64,000 nt of DNA from Terracoccus luteus. Lineage in GTDB: Bacteria > Actinomycetota > Actinomycetes > Actinomycetales > Dermatophilaceae. Below are positions 18,070 to 26,111 of the stretch, in pieces. The DNA lies in assembly GCF_003635045.1 (NCBI RefSeq), contig NZ_RBXT01000001.1, positions 1,736,001 through 1,800,000 of the forward strand, read 5' to 3'. Below the pieces are notes generated by a model. That model was not told the origin of the DNA, searched no databases, and saw only the letters and a program-made list of their open reading frames with translations. Within the stretch, counting starts at the first letter, position 1. Each line of letters begins with the position of its first letter. The translations under genes and the position numbers were made by a program.

Positions 18070-19102
18070 TGGGCACGGGCCCCGGTCACGAGGCGGCGCG
18101 GCCGTGCTCCTGCTGTGGACGCTGCTGTCGGCGGTCGTGCTCGGCGGGTGCACCACGAGCGTCGCCGACACGCCGGATGCCGTGACGCCCGGGTCGGTCT
18201 CGACGGCCCCCACCGCGTCCGCGCCCCCCACGACCTCGACCCCGACCTCGACGTCATCGGCCGCCACGACCACGCCGACCACACCGCCCGAACCGACCTC
18301 GACCCCCGCCACCACGCCGACCACGCCGACCACCTCGACCACCTCCAGCGCGACGACCACCTCGACCACCTCCAGCGCGACGAGCAGCACCACCGCGAGC
18401 TGGCCGGCCTCGCTCGTCGCCCTCGGCGACTCGGTGCCGGCCGCCGACACCTGCGACTGCACCGGCTTCGTCGAGCGGCTCGGTCCGCAGCTCCAGGCGG
18501 CGACGCACCGGGCGTGGTCGGTGCACAACGACGCGGTGTCCGGCTACACGAGCGGCGACGTCCTCGACGACCTGCAGGACCCCGACGTCCAGCGGGACCT
18601 GTCCACCGCCGACCTCGTCGTCGTCCAGGTCGGCGCCAACGACCTCGACCTCGACCAGGTCGGCGACCCCGACTGTGACCCGGTCGCCACGTCAGACTGC
18701 TACACCCAGACCCTCGACCAGCTCGAGGGCACGCTCGGCCGGATCGTCGACGGCATCCGCTCGCTCGACCAGCGGCCCGACCTGCAGATCGCGCTGCTGG
18801 GCTACTGGAACGTCACCGTCGACGGCCAGGTCGCGGCGGCCCAGGGGTCGGCCTTCGTCAAGGCCAGCGTCGCCCTCACCGAGGCGACGAACGCCGTCCT
18901 CTCCGACGTCGCCGACCGGTCGGGCTCGATTTACGTCGACACCCGCACGCCGTTCGACGGGGCGTCCGGCACCCGCGACGCGACCGACGACCTGCTCGAC
19001 GACGGCGACCACCCCGACGGCTCGGGGCACGCCCTCATCGCGACGGCGGTCATGCAGGCCCTGCAGCGCAGCGGCGCAGTCGACGACTGGACGCAGTCGT
19101 GA
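18062..19102 (+). CDS. SGNH/GDSL hydrolase lipoprotein with Ser/Thr-rich linker
   Basis: 346 residues. Signal peptide with lipobox LGGC (Cys near residue 30) predicts a lipid-anchored exported protein. Residues 35-115 form a Thr/Ser/Pro/Ala linker coded by imperfect repeats, probably crossing the cell wall. The catalytic domain has the SGNH blocks: GDSVPA (Ser, block I), a Gly in DAVSGYTSGD (II), GANDLD (Asn, III) and DGDHPDGSGH (Asp and His, V). GTG 18062 overlaps the upstream gene by 8 nt, so it belongs to the lysX operon. Likely an esterase acting on cell-envelope lipid or polysaccharide. Confidence 0.85.
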   Translation: MRSGHGPRSRGGAAVLLLWTLLSAVVLGGCTTSVADTPDAVTPGSVSTAPTASAPPTTSTPTSTSSAATTTPTTPPEPTSTPATTPTTPTTSTTSSATTTSTTSSATSSTTASWPASLVALGDSVPAADTCDCTGFVERLGPQLQAATHRAWSVHNDAVSGYTSGDVLDDLQDPDVQRDLSTADLVVVQVGANDLDLDQVGDPDCDPVATSDCYTQTLDQLEGTLGRIVDGIRSLDQRPDLQIALLGYWNVTVDGQVAAAQGSAFVKASVALTEATNAVLSDVADRSGSIYVDTRTPFDGASGTRDATDDLLDDGDHPDGSGHALIATAVMQALQRSGAVDDWTQS

Positions 19103-19116
19103 GCCGACCGGTGACC

Positions 19117-19132
19117 CGGCCCCGTCAGGGGC
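19117..19132. terminator. Short hairpin between convergent SGNH and polA genes
   Basis: GCCCC-GTCA-GGGGC stem of five G:C pairs in the 30-nt gap between two convergent genes. Weak, but the only candidate stop signal here. Confidence 0.4.
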
Positions 19133-21805
19133 TCAGTGCGCGGCGTCGTGCCAGGAGCGACCGACGCCGACGTTGATGTCGAGCGGCACATCCATCGGGA
19201 CCGCCGCCCCCATCTGCTCGCGCACCACGCGCTCGACGTCCTCGCGCTCGCCGGCCGCGATCTCGAGCACGAGCTCGTCGTGCACCTGCAGCAGCACCCG
19301 CGACGCAGCGCCGGACGCAGTCAGGGCGCGGTCGACCTCGATCATCGCCACCTTCATGATGTCGGCGGCCGACCCCTGGATCGGGGCGTTGAGGGCCATC
19401 CGCTCGGCCATCTCGCGGCGCTGGCGGTTGTCCGAGGTGAGGTCGGGCAGGTAGCGGCGCCGACCGAGCATCGTCGCCGTCCACCCTGTGCCACGGGCCT
19501 CCGCGACGACGTCGTGCAGGTACTCGCTGACGCCGCCGAAGCGCTCGAAGTAGCCGTCCATGAGGCCGCGGGCCTCCTCGGTGCTGATCGTCAGCTGCTT
19601 GCTCAGCCCGAACGCGGAGAGCCCGTAGGCAAGGCCGTACGACATCGCCTTGACCTTCGATCGCATGGCCGGGGTGACGTCGTCGGGCTCGACCCCGAAG
19701 ACCCGCGAGCCGACGAACTTGTGGAGGTCCTCGCCGGTGCGGAAGGCCTCGATGAGCCCCGCGTCGCGCGAGAGGTGGGCCATGACGCGCATCTCGATCT
19801 GGCTGTAGTCGGCCGACATGAGCGACTCGTAGCCGTCGCCGACGACGAACAGCTCGCGGATGCGGCGGCCCTCCTCGGTGCGGATCGGCACGTTCTGCAG
19901 GTTCGGCTCGGTCGAGCTGAGCCGACCGGTCGCGGCGATGGTCTGCAGGTAGGTCGTGTGGATGCGGCCGTCCTCGGCGACCGACTTCTGCAGCCCCTCG
20001 ACGGTCACCCGCAGGCGCGCGGCGTCGCGGTGGCGCAGCAGGGCCTCGAGGAAGGAATGCTCGGTCTTGGTGTAGAGGTCGGCCAGCGCGTCGGCGTCGG
20101 TCGTGTAGCCGGTCTTGGTGCGCTTCGTCTTCGGCATGCCGAGCGTCTCGAAGAGCACGACCTGCAGCTGCTTCGGCGAACCGAGGTTGATCTGCTCGCC
20201 GCCGATGGCGTCCCAGGCGTCCTGCTGGGCCTGCGCCACCTTGGCGGCGAAGTCGGCCTCGAGGGCGTCGAGGCCGGGGACGTCGACGGCGATGCCGGTG
20301 CGCTCCATGCGGGCGAGGACGTCGATGAGGGGCAGCTCCACGTCGCGCAGCAGCTCGGCCCCACCGGTGTCGGCCACCTGCTGGTCGAGCACGTCGGCGA
20401 GGTCGCGCACGGCGGTGGCCCGCACCATCTCGTACTCGGCGGCCTTCTCGTCGGCGTCGCCCTCGAGGTCGAGCATGCCCTGGCCGGAGTCGTCGGTGGC
20501 GACGAGCTCGCGCTGGAGGTTGCGCAGCACGAGGTCGTCGAGGTGGTACGTGCGGTTGTCGGGCTTGACGAGGTAGGCCGCGAGCTGGGTGTCGCTCGTC
20601 AGCCCGCGCAGCGTCCAGCCCCGGGCGGCCAGCGCCTGCACCGGCCCCTTGGCGTCGTGCATCGCCTTGGGTCGCTCGGGGTCGGCCAGCCAGGCGCCGA
20701 CCGCCTCGTCGGCCGCGGGCTCGAGGGTGGTCACGTCGATCCACGCCGCCGCCCCGTCGGCCGCGGCCACGGCCAGCCCCGTGACGTCGCCCGCCCCGCG
20801 GGCCCACGTGCCGATGAGCGAGACCCCCGCCCGCTGGCCCGGCTGCAGGTGCGTCGACAGCCACGCCGGGACGGCATCCGAGGCCACGACCTCGCCGTCG
20901 AGGTCGAAGCCCTGGTCGGCCTCGGGCGCCGCGGCCTCGACCGTCGCGAAGAGGCGGTCGCGCAGCACCCGGAACTCGAGCCCGTCGAAGACGGTGTGCA
21001 CCTCGTCGCGGCTCCACTGGGCCCGCTCGAAGTCGCCCACGGTCAGGCCGACAGGGCTGTCCTTGACCAGCTGGTTGAGCCGCCGGTTGCGCAGCACGTT
21101 GTCGAGGTGGTCGCGCAGCGAGTCGCCCGCCTTGCCCTTGATCTGGTCGATGCCGGCGACGATGCCGTCGAGGCCGCCGTACTGGGTGATCCACTTCGCG
21201 GCCGTCTTGGGGCCGACCCCGGGCACGCCGGGCAGGTTGTCGCTGCTCTCGCCGACGAGGGCCGCGAGGTCCGAGTACTTCGTCGGCGGCACGCCGTACT
21301 TCTCCTCGACCTCCTTCGGGCCCATCCGCCACACCTCCGAGACGCCGCGCACCGGGTAGAGGATCGTCACCTTGTCGGAGACGAGCTGGAAAGTGTCGCG
21401 GTCGCCCGAGCAGATGAGCACGTCGAGGCCCTCGGCCTCGGCCTGCGTCGCGATGGTCGCGATGATGTCGTCGGCCTCGTAGCCGGGCAGTTCGACGTAG
21501 CGGATGCGCAGGGCGTCGAGCACCTCGTGCACGAGCGGGATCTGCCCGGCGAACTCGTCGGGGGTGCGGGCCCGGCCGGCCTTGTACTCCGCGTACTCCT
21601 CCGTGCGGAAGTTCTGCCGCGCGAGGTCGAAGGCGACCGCGACGTGGGTCGGCTCCTCGTCGCGGAGCATGTTGATGAGCATCGACGTGAAGCCGTAGAC
21701 GGCGTTGGTGTGCTGCCCCGTCGTGGTCGAGAAGTTCTCGGCCGGCAGCGCGAAGAAGGCGCGGTAGGCCAGCGAGTGTCCGTCGAGAAGCAGTAGTCGG
21801 CTCAC
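19133..21805 (-). CDS. polA: DNA polymerase I
   Basis: 890 residues from GTG 21803-21805. The 5'-3' nuclease (1-300) shows LLLLDGHSLAYRAFF, CSGDRDTFQLV and the helix-hairpin-helix GVPGVGPKTAAKW. The middle domain (about 310-480) keeps the fold but lacks the acidic exonuclease motifs: the usual Asp-x-Glu strand reads AGVSLIGTW. It is therefore probably proofreading-deficient, as in mycobacteria. The polymerase has motif A ADYSQIEMRV near 660, motif B KAMSYGLAYG near 720 and motif C VHDELVLEI near 840. It fills gaps in excision repair and processes Okazaki fragments. A PafBC-like promoter sits immediately upstream and implies a leaderless, damage-inducible transcript. The longer frame to 22303 is antisense to the thioesterase gene. 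Confidence 0.96.
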   Translation of the reverse strand: MSRLLLLDGHSLAYRAFFALPAENFSTTTGQHTNAVYGFTSMLINMLRDEEPTHVAVAFDLARQNFRTEEYAEYKAGRARTPDEFAGQIPLVHEVLDALRIRYVELPGYEADDIIATIATQAEAEGLDVLICSGDRDTFQLVSDKVTILYPVRGVSEVWRMGPKEVEEKYGVPPTKYSDLAALVGESSDNLPGVPGVGPKTAAKWITQYGGLDGIVAGIDQIKGKAGDSLRDHLDNVLRNRRLNQLVKDSPVGLTVGDFERAQWSRDEVHTVFDGLEFRVLRDRLFATVEAAAPEADQGFDLDGEVVASDAVPAWLSTHLQPGQRAGVSLIGTWARGAGDVTGLAVAAADGAAAWIDVTTLEPAADEAVGAWLADPERPKAMHDAKGPVQALAARGWTLRGLTSDTQLAAYLVKPDNRTYHLDDLVLRNLQRELVATDDSGQGMLDLEGDADEKAAEYEMVRATAVRDLADVLDQQVADTGGAELLRDVELPLIDVLARMERTGIAVDVPGLDALEADFAAKVAQAQQDAWDAIGGEQINLGSPKQLQVVLFETLGMPKTKRTKTGYTTDADALADLYTKTEHSFLEALLRHRDAARLRVTVEGLQKSVAEDGRIHTTYLQTIAATGRLSSTEPNLQNVPIRTEEGRRIRELFVVGDGYESLMSADYSQIEMRVMAHLSRDAGLIEAFRTGEDLHKFVGSRVFGVEPDDVTPAMRSKVKAMSYGLAYGLSAFGLSKQLTISTEEARGLMDGYFERFGGVSEYLHDVVAEARGTGWTATMLGRRRYLPDLTSDNRQRREMAERMALNAPIQGSAADIMKVAMIEVDRALTASGAASRVLLQVHDELVLEIAAGEREDVERVVREQMGAAVPMDVPLDINVGVGRSWHDAAH

Positions 21806-21812
21806 GTCAGGC

Positions 21813-21835
21813 AGCCTAGTGTCCGCCACCGACGC
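21813..21835 (-). promoter_or_regulatory. PafBC-type promoter of polA
   Basis: On the minus strand GCGTCGGTG (21827-21835), 8 nt, then TAGGCT (21813-21818), against the pattern TTGTCRGTG-N8-TANNNT (two mismatches at the left edge). Seven nt separate the -10 from the GTG start, again predicting a leaderless mRNA. Same spacing as at uvrB. Confidence 0.6.
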
Positions 21836-21927
21836 TCCCCCGCGGGCCGCCGACGGCCACCTCGCGCCACCAGCCGCCACAACCGGCGCCGCCCGCGTGC
21901 CGCCCGCCGCCGCCCACCCGGCCGACC

Positions 21928-21933
21928 TACGAT
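21928..21933 (+). promoter_or_regulatory. -10 element of the thioesterase gene
   Basis: TACGAT lies exactly 7 nt before ATG 21941, the spacing expected for a leaderless transcript. No clear -35 is seen in the G+C-rich stretch upstream. It is divergent from the polA promoter. Confidence 0.5.
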
Positions 21934-21940
21934 CGGGGCC

Positions 21941-22462
21941 ATGAGCACGGATGCCGGTCGGCCCCGCCCCCGCGACCCCGCCCCGGGCGGCGGAGACCCC
22001 GCAGAGCCCACCGGGCGCACCGGGCGCCGCGAGGCCGCGGGGGACGTCGACGCCGACCTCGTGCGGTCGATGACCGACGACGCCCGCGGCACCCTCATCG
22101 ACCGCATGGGCATCGAGCTCGTGGAGGTCACCCGGGAGCGGCTGGTGGCGACGATGCCCGTCGAGGGCAACACGCAGCCCTACGGCCTGCTTCACGGGGG
22201 CGCCAGCGTCGTGCTCGCCGAAACGCTGGGCTCGATCGGGGCGCAGCTGCACGCCGGGGCCGGCCGCGTGGCCGTCGGGCTCGACATCAACGCCACCCAC
22301 CACCGGGCCGCGCGGTCCGGTACCGTCACCGGCACGGCCACCGTGCTCAGCGCGGGGCGCACCCTCGTCAGCTACGACGTGGTCGTCACCGACGAGGGGG
22401 GCCGGCGGGTGTGCACGTCACGCATCACGTGCCTGCTCCGCGACGCCGCTCCCGGCGCCTGA
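21941..22462 (+). CDS. PaaI family hotdog-fold thioesterase
   Basis: 173 residues. A Pro/Gly/Arg-rich leader of about 45 residues precedes a hotdog domain with the family's LLHGGASVVLAETLGS helix (catalytic His-Gly-Gly near residue 86) and GLDINATHHRAARSGTV. Such enzymes hydrolyse acyl-CoA esters, often aromatic ones such as DHNA-CoA or phenylacetyl-CoA derivatives. The ATG at 21941 is right after a -10 element, so there is no ribosome site. Divergent from polA and convergent with the GNAT gene. Substrate unknown; DHNA-CoA thioesterase of menaquinone synthesis is possible. Confidence 0.88.
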   Translation: MSTDAGRPRPRDPAPGGGDPAEPTGRTGRREAAGDVDADLVRSMTDDARGTLIDRMGIELVEVTRERLVATMPVEGNTQPYGLLHGGASVVLAETLGSIGAQLHAGAGRVAVGLDINATHHRAARSGTVTGTATVLSAGRTLVSYDVVVTDEGGRRVCTSRITCLLRDAAPGA

Positions 22463-22518
22463 CGACCGACCCCACACCACCGGACGACCGCCGACCGTCT
22501 CGGGCCCACGCCCTCGGC

Positions 22519-23151
22519 TCAGCCGGCGACCTGCGGCGGCTGGGCCGGGGCGGCCCCGGTCGAGGTGCGGGCCGTCGTGCGGGCCGAGGCCCGACGGGCG
22601 GCGGTGCGCAGGTCGCGGCGGCGCTGCAGCACCTGGTCGAGGCCGTAGCGCTGGCTGCGGGGCTCCCCCGCGAGCTTGCGCTGCAGCAGGGCGGTCGAGG
22701 TGACCCGGCGCACCGTCTCGGGGGCGAAGCCGAGCCGGGCGAAGAAGCGGTTGGCCTCACGGTTCGAGGCGGGGACCGCGCTGCTCAGGTGCTCGGCCCC
22801 GGTGCGGTCGGCGTGACGGCCCGCGGCCGCCAGCAGCGCCCGGCCGACACCGCTGCGGCGGTGGTCGGGGTGGACGTACAACATGTCGATCGAGACACAA
22901 GGGCTGTCGACGAGCAGGCTGCGGGTCGAGTCGGCGAGGACGACGTAGCCGGCGGGGGCGCCGTCGACGAAGCTGAGGTAGGCGGCGATGTCGTCGCGCT
23001 GCAACGCCGTCCGCAGGGTGCCGTCGAGCGCGAGGCGCTGTGCGGCCTCGGGCGTCGTCCCCGACTCGACGCGGTGGGTGATCCACAGCTCGATGAACTG
23101 CGAGTGCATGTCGGCGTCGACCTGCTTCACCGCGACAACTGCTCGACCCAT
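22519..23151 (-). CDS. GNAT family N-acetyltransferase
   Basis: 210 residues. A GNAT core spans about residues 5-155, with the acetyl-CoA-binding motif VHPDHRRSGVGRALL (motif A) and the motif B region REANRFFARLGFAPE. The 50-residue C-terminal tail is rich in Arg, Ala and Thr and looks disordered and basic. Nothing in the neighbourhood indicates the acetylated substrate. Its terminator is not evident in the short convergent gap 22463-22518. Confidence 0.87.
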   Translation of the reverse strand: MGRAVVAVKQVDADMHSQFIELWITHRVESGTTPEAAQRLALDGTLRTALQRDDIAAYLSFVDGAPAGYVVLADSTRSLLVDSPCVSIDMLYVHPDHRRSGVGRALLAAAGRHADRTGAEHLSSAVPASNREANRFFARLGFAPETVRRVTSTALLQRKLAGEPRSQRYGLDQVLQRRRDLRTAARRASARTTARTSTGAAPAQPPQVAG

Positions 23152-23257
23152 CGTCCCTCTCTTCGACCTGTGAAGTCCCCCGAGGTCACCCGCCCGACAC
23201 TACGGCCAACCTGCCCCGGGTGGAAGCGGTTCGGCCGAGTCGGTGGATGACGCGGAA

Positions 23258-23288
23258 GAGCCGCCCGGACGTCTCCGTCGGGCGGCTC
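23258..23288 (-). terminator. Terminator of the liv operon
   Basis: Hairpin of GAGCCGCCCGGAC (23258-23270) with GTCGGGCGGCTC (23277-23288), one bulged base, past the livF stop. A smaller stem CCCCGA-TTG-TCGGGG (23301-23315) lies between it and livF, so transcription meets two hairpins in tandem. Confidence 0.75.
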
Positions 23289-23334
23289 CACCAGCCTATG
23301 CCCCGATTGTCGGGGTCGGTGACACGGGCTCTCG

Positions 23335-24054
23335 TCAGACGTCGCCGCCGAGGTAGGCCGCCTTGACCGCCGGGTCGGCGGCGAGGTCGCGCCCGCTGCC
23401 CTCCCGCACGATCTCGCCGGTCTCGAGGATGTAGGCCCGGTGGCTGCGCTTGAGCGCCTGCGCCGCGTTCTGCTCGACGAGCAGCACCGTGGTCCCCTGG
23501 CTGTTGATCTCCGTGACGATGTCGAAGATCTGCTGGATCAGCTTGGGGGCCAGACCCATCGACGGCTCGTCGAGCAGCAGCAGCTTCGGCTTGGCCATGA
23601 GGGCCCGCCCCATGGCCAGCATCTGCTGCTCGCCGCCCGACATCGAGCCGGCCGCCTGGTTGCTGCGCTCCTTGAGCCGTGGGAAGAGCTCGAAGACGCG
23701 GTCGAGGTCCTGCTTGACCGCCTTGCTCTTGCGGTCCTTGCGGGCGTAGGTCCCCATCTCGAGGTTCTCCATCACCGTCATGCCGACGAAGCACCCGCGC
23801 CCCTCGGGCGACTGCGCGATGCCGAGCGCCGGGCGCTCGTGCGACGGCAGCTCGGTGATGTCCTTGCCGTCGAACATGATCGACCCGGCCCGCACCGGCC
23901 GCAGGCCCGAGACCGTCTTCATCGTCGTCGTCTTGCCCGCGCCGTTGGCGCCGATGAGGGTGACGATCTCCCCCTCGTCGACGGTGAAGCTGATGTCGCG
24001 GATGGCCTCGATGCGTCCGTAGTTGACGCACAGGCCCTTGACCTCAAGAAGCAT
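23335..24054 (-). CDS. livF: Branched-chain amino acid ABC transporter, ATP-binding protein LivF
   Basis: 239 residues from ATG 24052-24054; an alternative ATG at 24061-24063 adds three residues, and both overlap the livG end. Walker A is GANGAGKTT (about 38-46), the signature is MSGGEQQMLAMGRALM near 135 and Walker B is LLLLDEPSMGL. The GRIEAIRDISF and C-terminal YLGGDV features are typical of LivF. With LivG it forms the nucleotide-binding pair that drives import of Leu/Ile/Val or similar substrates through LivHM. Last gene of the operon, followed by two hairpins. Confidence 0.93.
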   Translation of the reverse strand: MLLEVKGLCVNYGRIEAIRDISFTVDEGEIVTLIGANGAGKTTTMKTVSGLRPVRAGSIMFDGKDITELPSHERPALGIAQSPEGRGCFVGMTVMENLEMGTYARKDRKSKAVKQDLDRVFELFPRLKERSNQAAGSMSGGEQQMLAMGRALMAKPKLLLLDEPSMGLAPKLIQQIFDIVTEINSQGTTVLLVEQNAAQALKRSHRAYILETGEIVREGSGRDLAADPAVKAAYLGGDV

Positions 24055-24973
24055 TGTCCTCATCCACTCCCAGGTAGGCGGCGATGACCGTCGGGTTGTC
24101 GCGGATCTCGGCGGGGCTGCCCTCGGCGATCTTGCGACCGAACTCGAGCACGACGATCCGGTCCGTGACGCCCATGACGAGCTTCATGTCGTGCTCGATG
24201 AGCAGCACCGTGTAGCCCTGGTCGCGGATGGTGCGGATCAGCTCCATCAGCTTGATCTTCTCCGCCGGGTTGAACCCGGCGGCGGGCTCGTCGAGGCAGA
24301 GCAGCTGCGGGTTCGTCGCCAGCGCCCGGGCGATCTCGAGGCGCCGCTGGTCGCCGTAGGGCAGGTTGCGTGCGAGCTCCTCCGCCTTGGCGTCCAGTCC
24401 CATGAAGGCGAGCAGCTCCATGGCGCGGTTGTAGCCGCTCTCCTCCTCGCGCCGGTGCTTCGGCAGCCGGAACATCGCCGAGACGACCCCGGTGCTGTGG
24501 TGCGCGTCGACCCCGACCATGACGTTCTCCAGGGCCGTCATGTTCGCGAACAGGCGGATGTTCTGGAAGGTGCGGGCGATGCCGAGCTTGGTGATGGCGA
24601 ACTTCTTGCGGCGCCCCAGCGGCTTGCCGAGGAAGCGCACGCCCCCAGAGGTCGGCTGGTAGACGCCGGTCATGACGTTGAAGCACGTCGTCTTGCCGGC
24701 GCCGTTCGGGCCGATGAGCCCGAGGATCTCGCCCTTGCGGATCTCGAAGCTGACGCCGTCGAGGGCGACGACACCGCCGAAGCGCAGGGTGACGTCGTCG
24801 ACCTCGAGCAGCTTCTCGCCGTCGGCGACACCCTCCCCGATCGGCTCGGGGGCGATGTCGACGTCGGGGTTGATGGCCGTGACGTCGGATGCCGGGCCGC
24901 CGGCCGTCGCCGGACGGCTCGCGGGTGCCCCGGTCGTGGCGTCCGTGGTGGCGTCGGTGGTGGGCTCAGGCAT
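24044..24973 (-). CDS. livG: Branched-chain amino acid ABC transporter, ATP-binding protein LivG
   Basis: 309 residues. The first 50 residues are a Thr/Ala/Pro-rich extension not needed for the fold; the ATPase starts near KLLEVDDVTLRFGGVVAL. Walker A GPNGAGKTT lies near residue 92, the LivG-type insertion GIARTFQNIRLFANMT follows, the signature reads PYGDQRRLEIARAL, and Walker B is LLCLDEPAAGFNP. The gene overlaps livM by 8 nt and livF by about 11 nt, showing coupled translation. Confidence 0.93.
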   Translation of the reverse strand: MPEPTTDATTDATTGAPASRPATAGGPASDVTAINPDVDIAPEPIGEGVADGEKLLEVDDVTLRFGGVVALDGVSFEIRKGEILGLIGPNGAGKTTCFNVMTGVYQPTSGGVRFLGKPLGRRKKFAITKLGIARTFQNIRLFANMTALENVMVGVDAHHSTGVVSAMFRLPKHRREEESGYNRAMELLAFMGLDAKAEELARNLPYGDQRRLEIARALATNPQLLCLDEPAAGFNPAEKIKLMELIRTIRDQGYTVLLIEHDMKLVMGVTDRIVVLEFGRKIAEGSPAEIRDNPTVIAAYLGVDEDNAS

Positions 24974-26111
24974 GGACCTCTCCTTCCTCGAGGGCGGCCT
25001 GTCTCTCGTCGGCCTTCTTCACGCGTCTGCTCCGCCGTGGCGGGATGAGACCCTGCGGCCGGAAGATCGCCAGGAGCATGAGGGCGAGGCCGAACACGAG
25101 CACACGGAAGTCGGCGAACTCACGGAAGCGCTCCGGGAAGTAGCTGACGACGATGGCGCCGAGCACGACGCCCCACCGGTTGCCCTGGCCACCGACGACG
25201 ACGGCGGCGAGGAACAGGATGGACAGCAGCAGCTCGAAGCTCTGCGGGTTGATGAACCCGGCCTTGCCGGCGAAGAGCGCCCCCGAGAGACCACCGATGG
25301 CCGCGCCCAGCGAGAAGGCGAGCAGCTTGAAACGGAAGGTGGGCACGCCCATGAGCTCGGCGGCATCCTCGTCCTCCCGGGTGGCCTCCCACGCACGACC
25401 CACTCGGCTGTTCTTGACGAGGATGTCGAAGACGAGCACGAGGGCGATGACGACGAGGGCCAGCCAGTAGTACGGGATGAAGTCGCCGATGCCGAACTTG
25501 AGGAACGTCGTCGTCGCGTCGAGGTCGACGACGGGCACGCCGGTGTCCCAGCTCAGGCTCGGGACCTCGAACAGCTCGGCCCCCGGCGGGCGGGGGATGT
25601 TCGAGATGCCCTGCTGACCGCCGAGCCACTGCGAGTTGACCAGCGTGAGGCGCACGATCTCGCCGAAGCCGAGGGTGACGATGGCGAGGTAGTCGCCGCG
25701 GACCCGCAGGGTCGGCGCGCCGAGGACGACGCCCGAGACCATCGCCACGACGATGGCGATGGGCACGGTCCAGAGCCACGGGATGTTGGCGTGCTCCGAG
25801 CTGAGCACGCCGACCGTGTAGGCGCCGACGGCGTAGAAGCCGACGTAGCCGAGGTCGAGCAGGCCGGCGTACCCGACGACGATGTTGAGGCCGAGGGCCA
25901 CGAGCACGTACGTCGCGACGGTGAACAACACTCCACCGAAGTCGGAGTCGGCCGTCGTGATGAACGGGATGTTGAGCAGCGGCAGCGCGAAGAGGAACAC
26001 CGCGAAGAGCACCCACAGCACGACCTTGACCGGCGTGGGCAGCCCGCTGACGCGGTTCTTGAAGGCGTCCCCTCGGGGGCCGCGCTTCGCGGCCACGGTC
26101 GAGGTGCTCAT
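24966..26111 (-). CDS. livM: Branched-chain amino acid ABC transporter permease LivM
   Basis: 381 residues with about nine to ten membrane helices, starting with VKVVLWVLFAVFLFALPLLN. The LivM signatures NIVVGYAGLLDLGYVGFYAVG (about 95-115) and GRAWEATREDEDAAELMGV with GFINPQSFELL (cytoplasmic coupling region) are present. The C-terminus is basic and cytoplasmic. It overlaps livH by 4 nt and livG by 8 nt. Partner of LivH in the membrane channel. Confidence 0.93.
   Translation of the reverse strand: MSTSTVAAKRGPRGDAFKNRVSGLPTPVKVVLWVLFAVFLFALPLLNIPFITTADSDFGGVLFTVATYVLVALGLNIVVGYAGLLDLGYVGFYAVGAYTVGVLSSEHANIPWLWTVPIAIVVAMVSGVVLGAPTLRVRGDYLAIVTLGFGEIVRLTLVNSQWLGGQQGISNIPRPPGAELFEVPSLSWDTGVPVVDLDATTTFLKFGIGDFIPYYWLALVVIALVLVFDILVKNSRVGRAWEATREDEDAAELMGVPTFRFKLLAFSLGAAIGGLSGALFAGKAGFINPQSFELLLSILFLAAVVVGGQGNRWGVVLGAIVVSYFPERFREFADFRVLVFGLALMLLAIFRPQGLIPPRRSRRVKKADERQAALEEGEVHA

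Noticed and set aside
19136-21796. Long plus-strand open frame opposite polA (886 residues)
   Set aside because: Antisense artefact; no domain and no ribosome site, while polA motifs are complete.
21806-22303. N-terminal extension of PolA
   Set aside because: It is the antisense of the thioesterase gene; the nuclease domain begins at GTG 21805.
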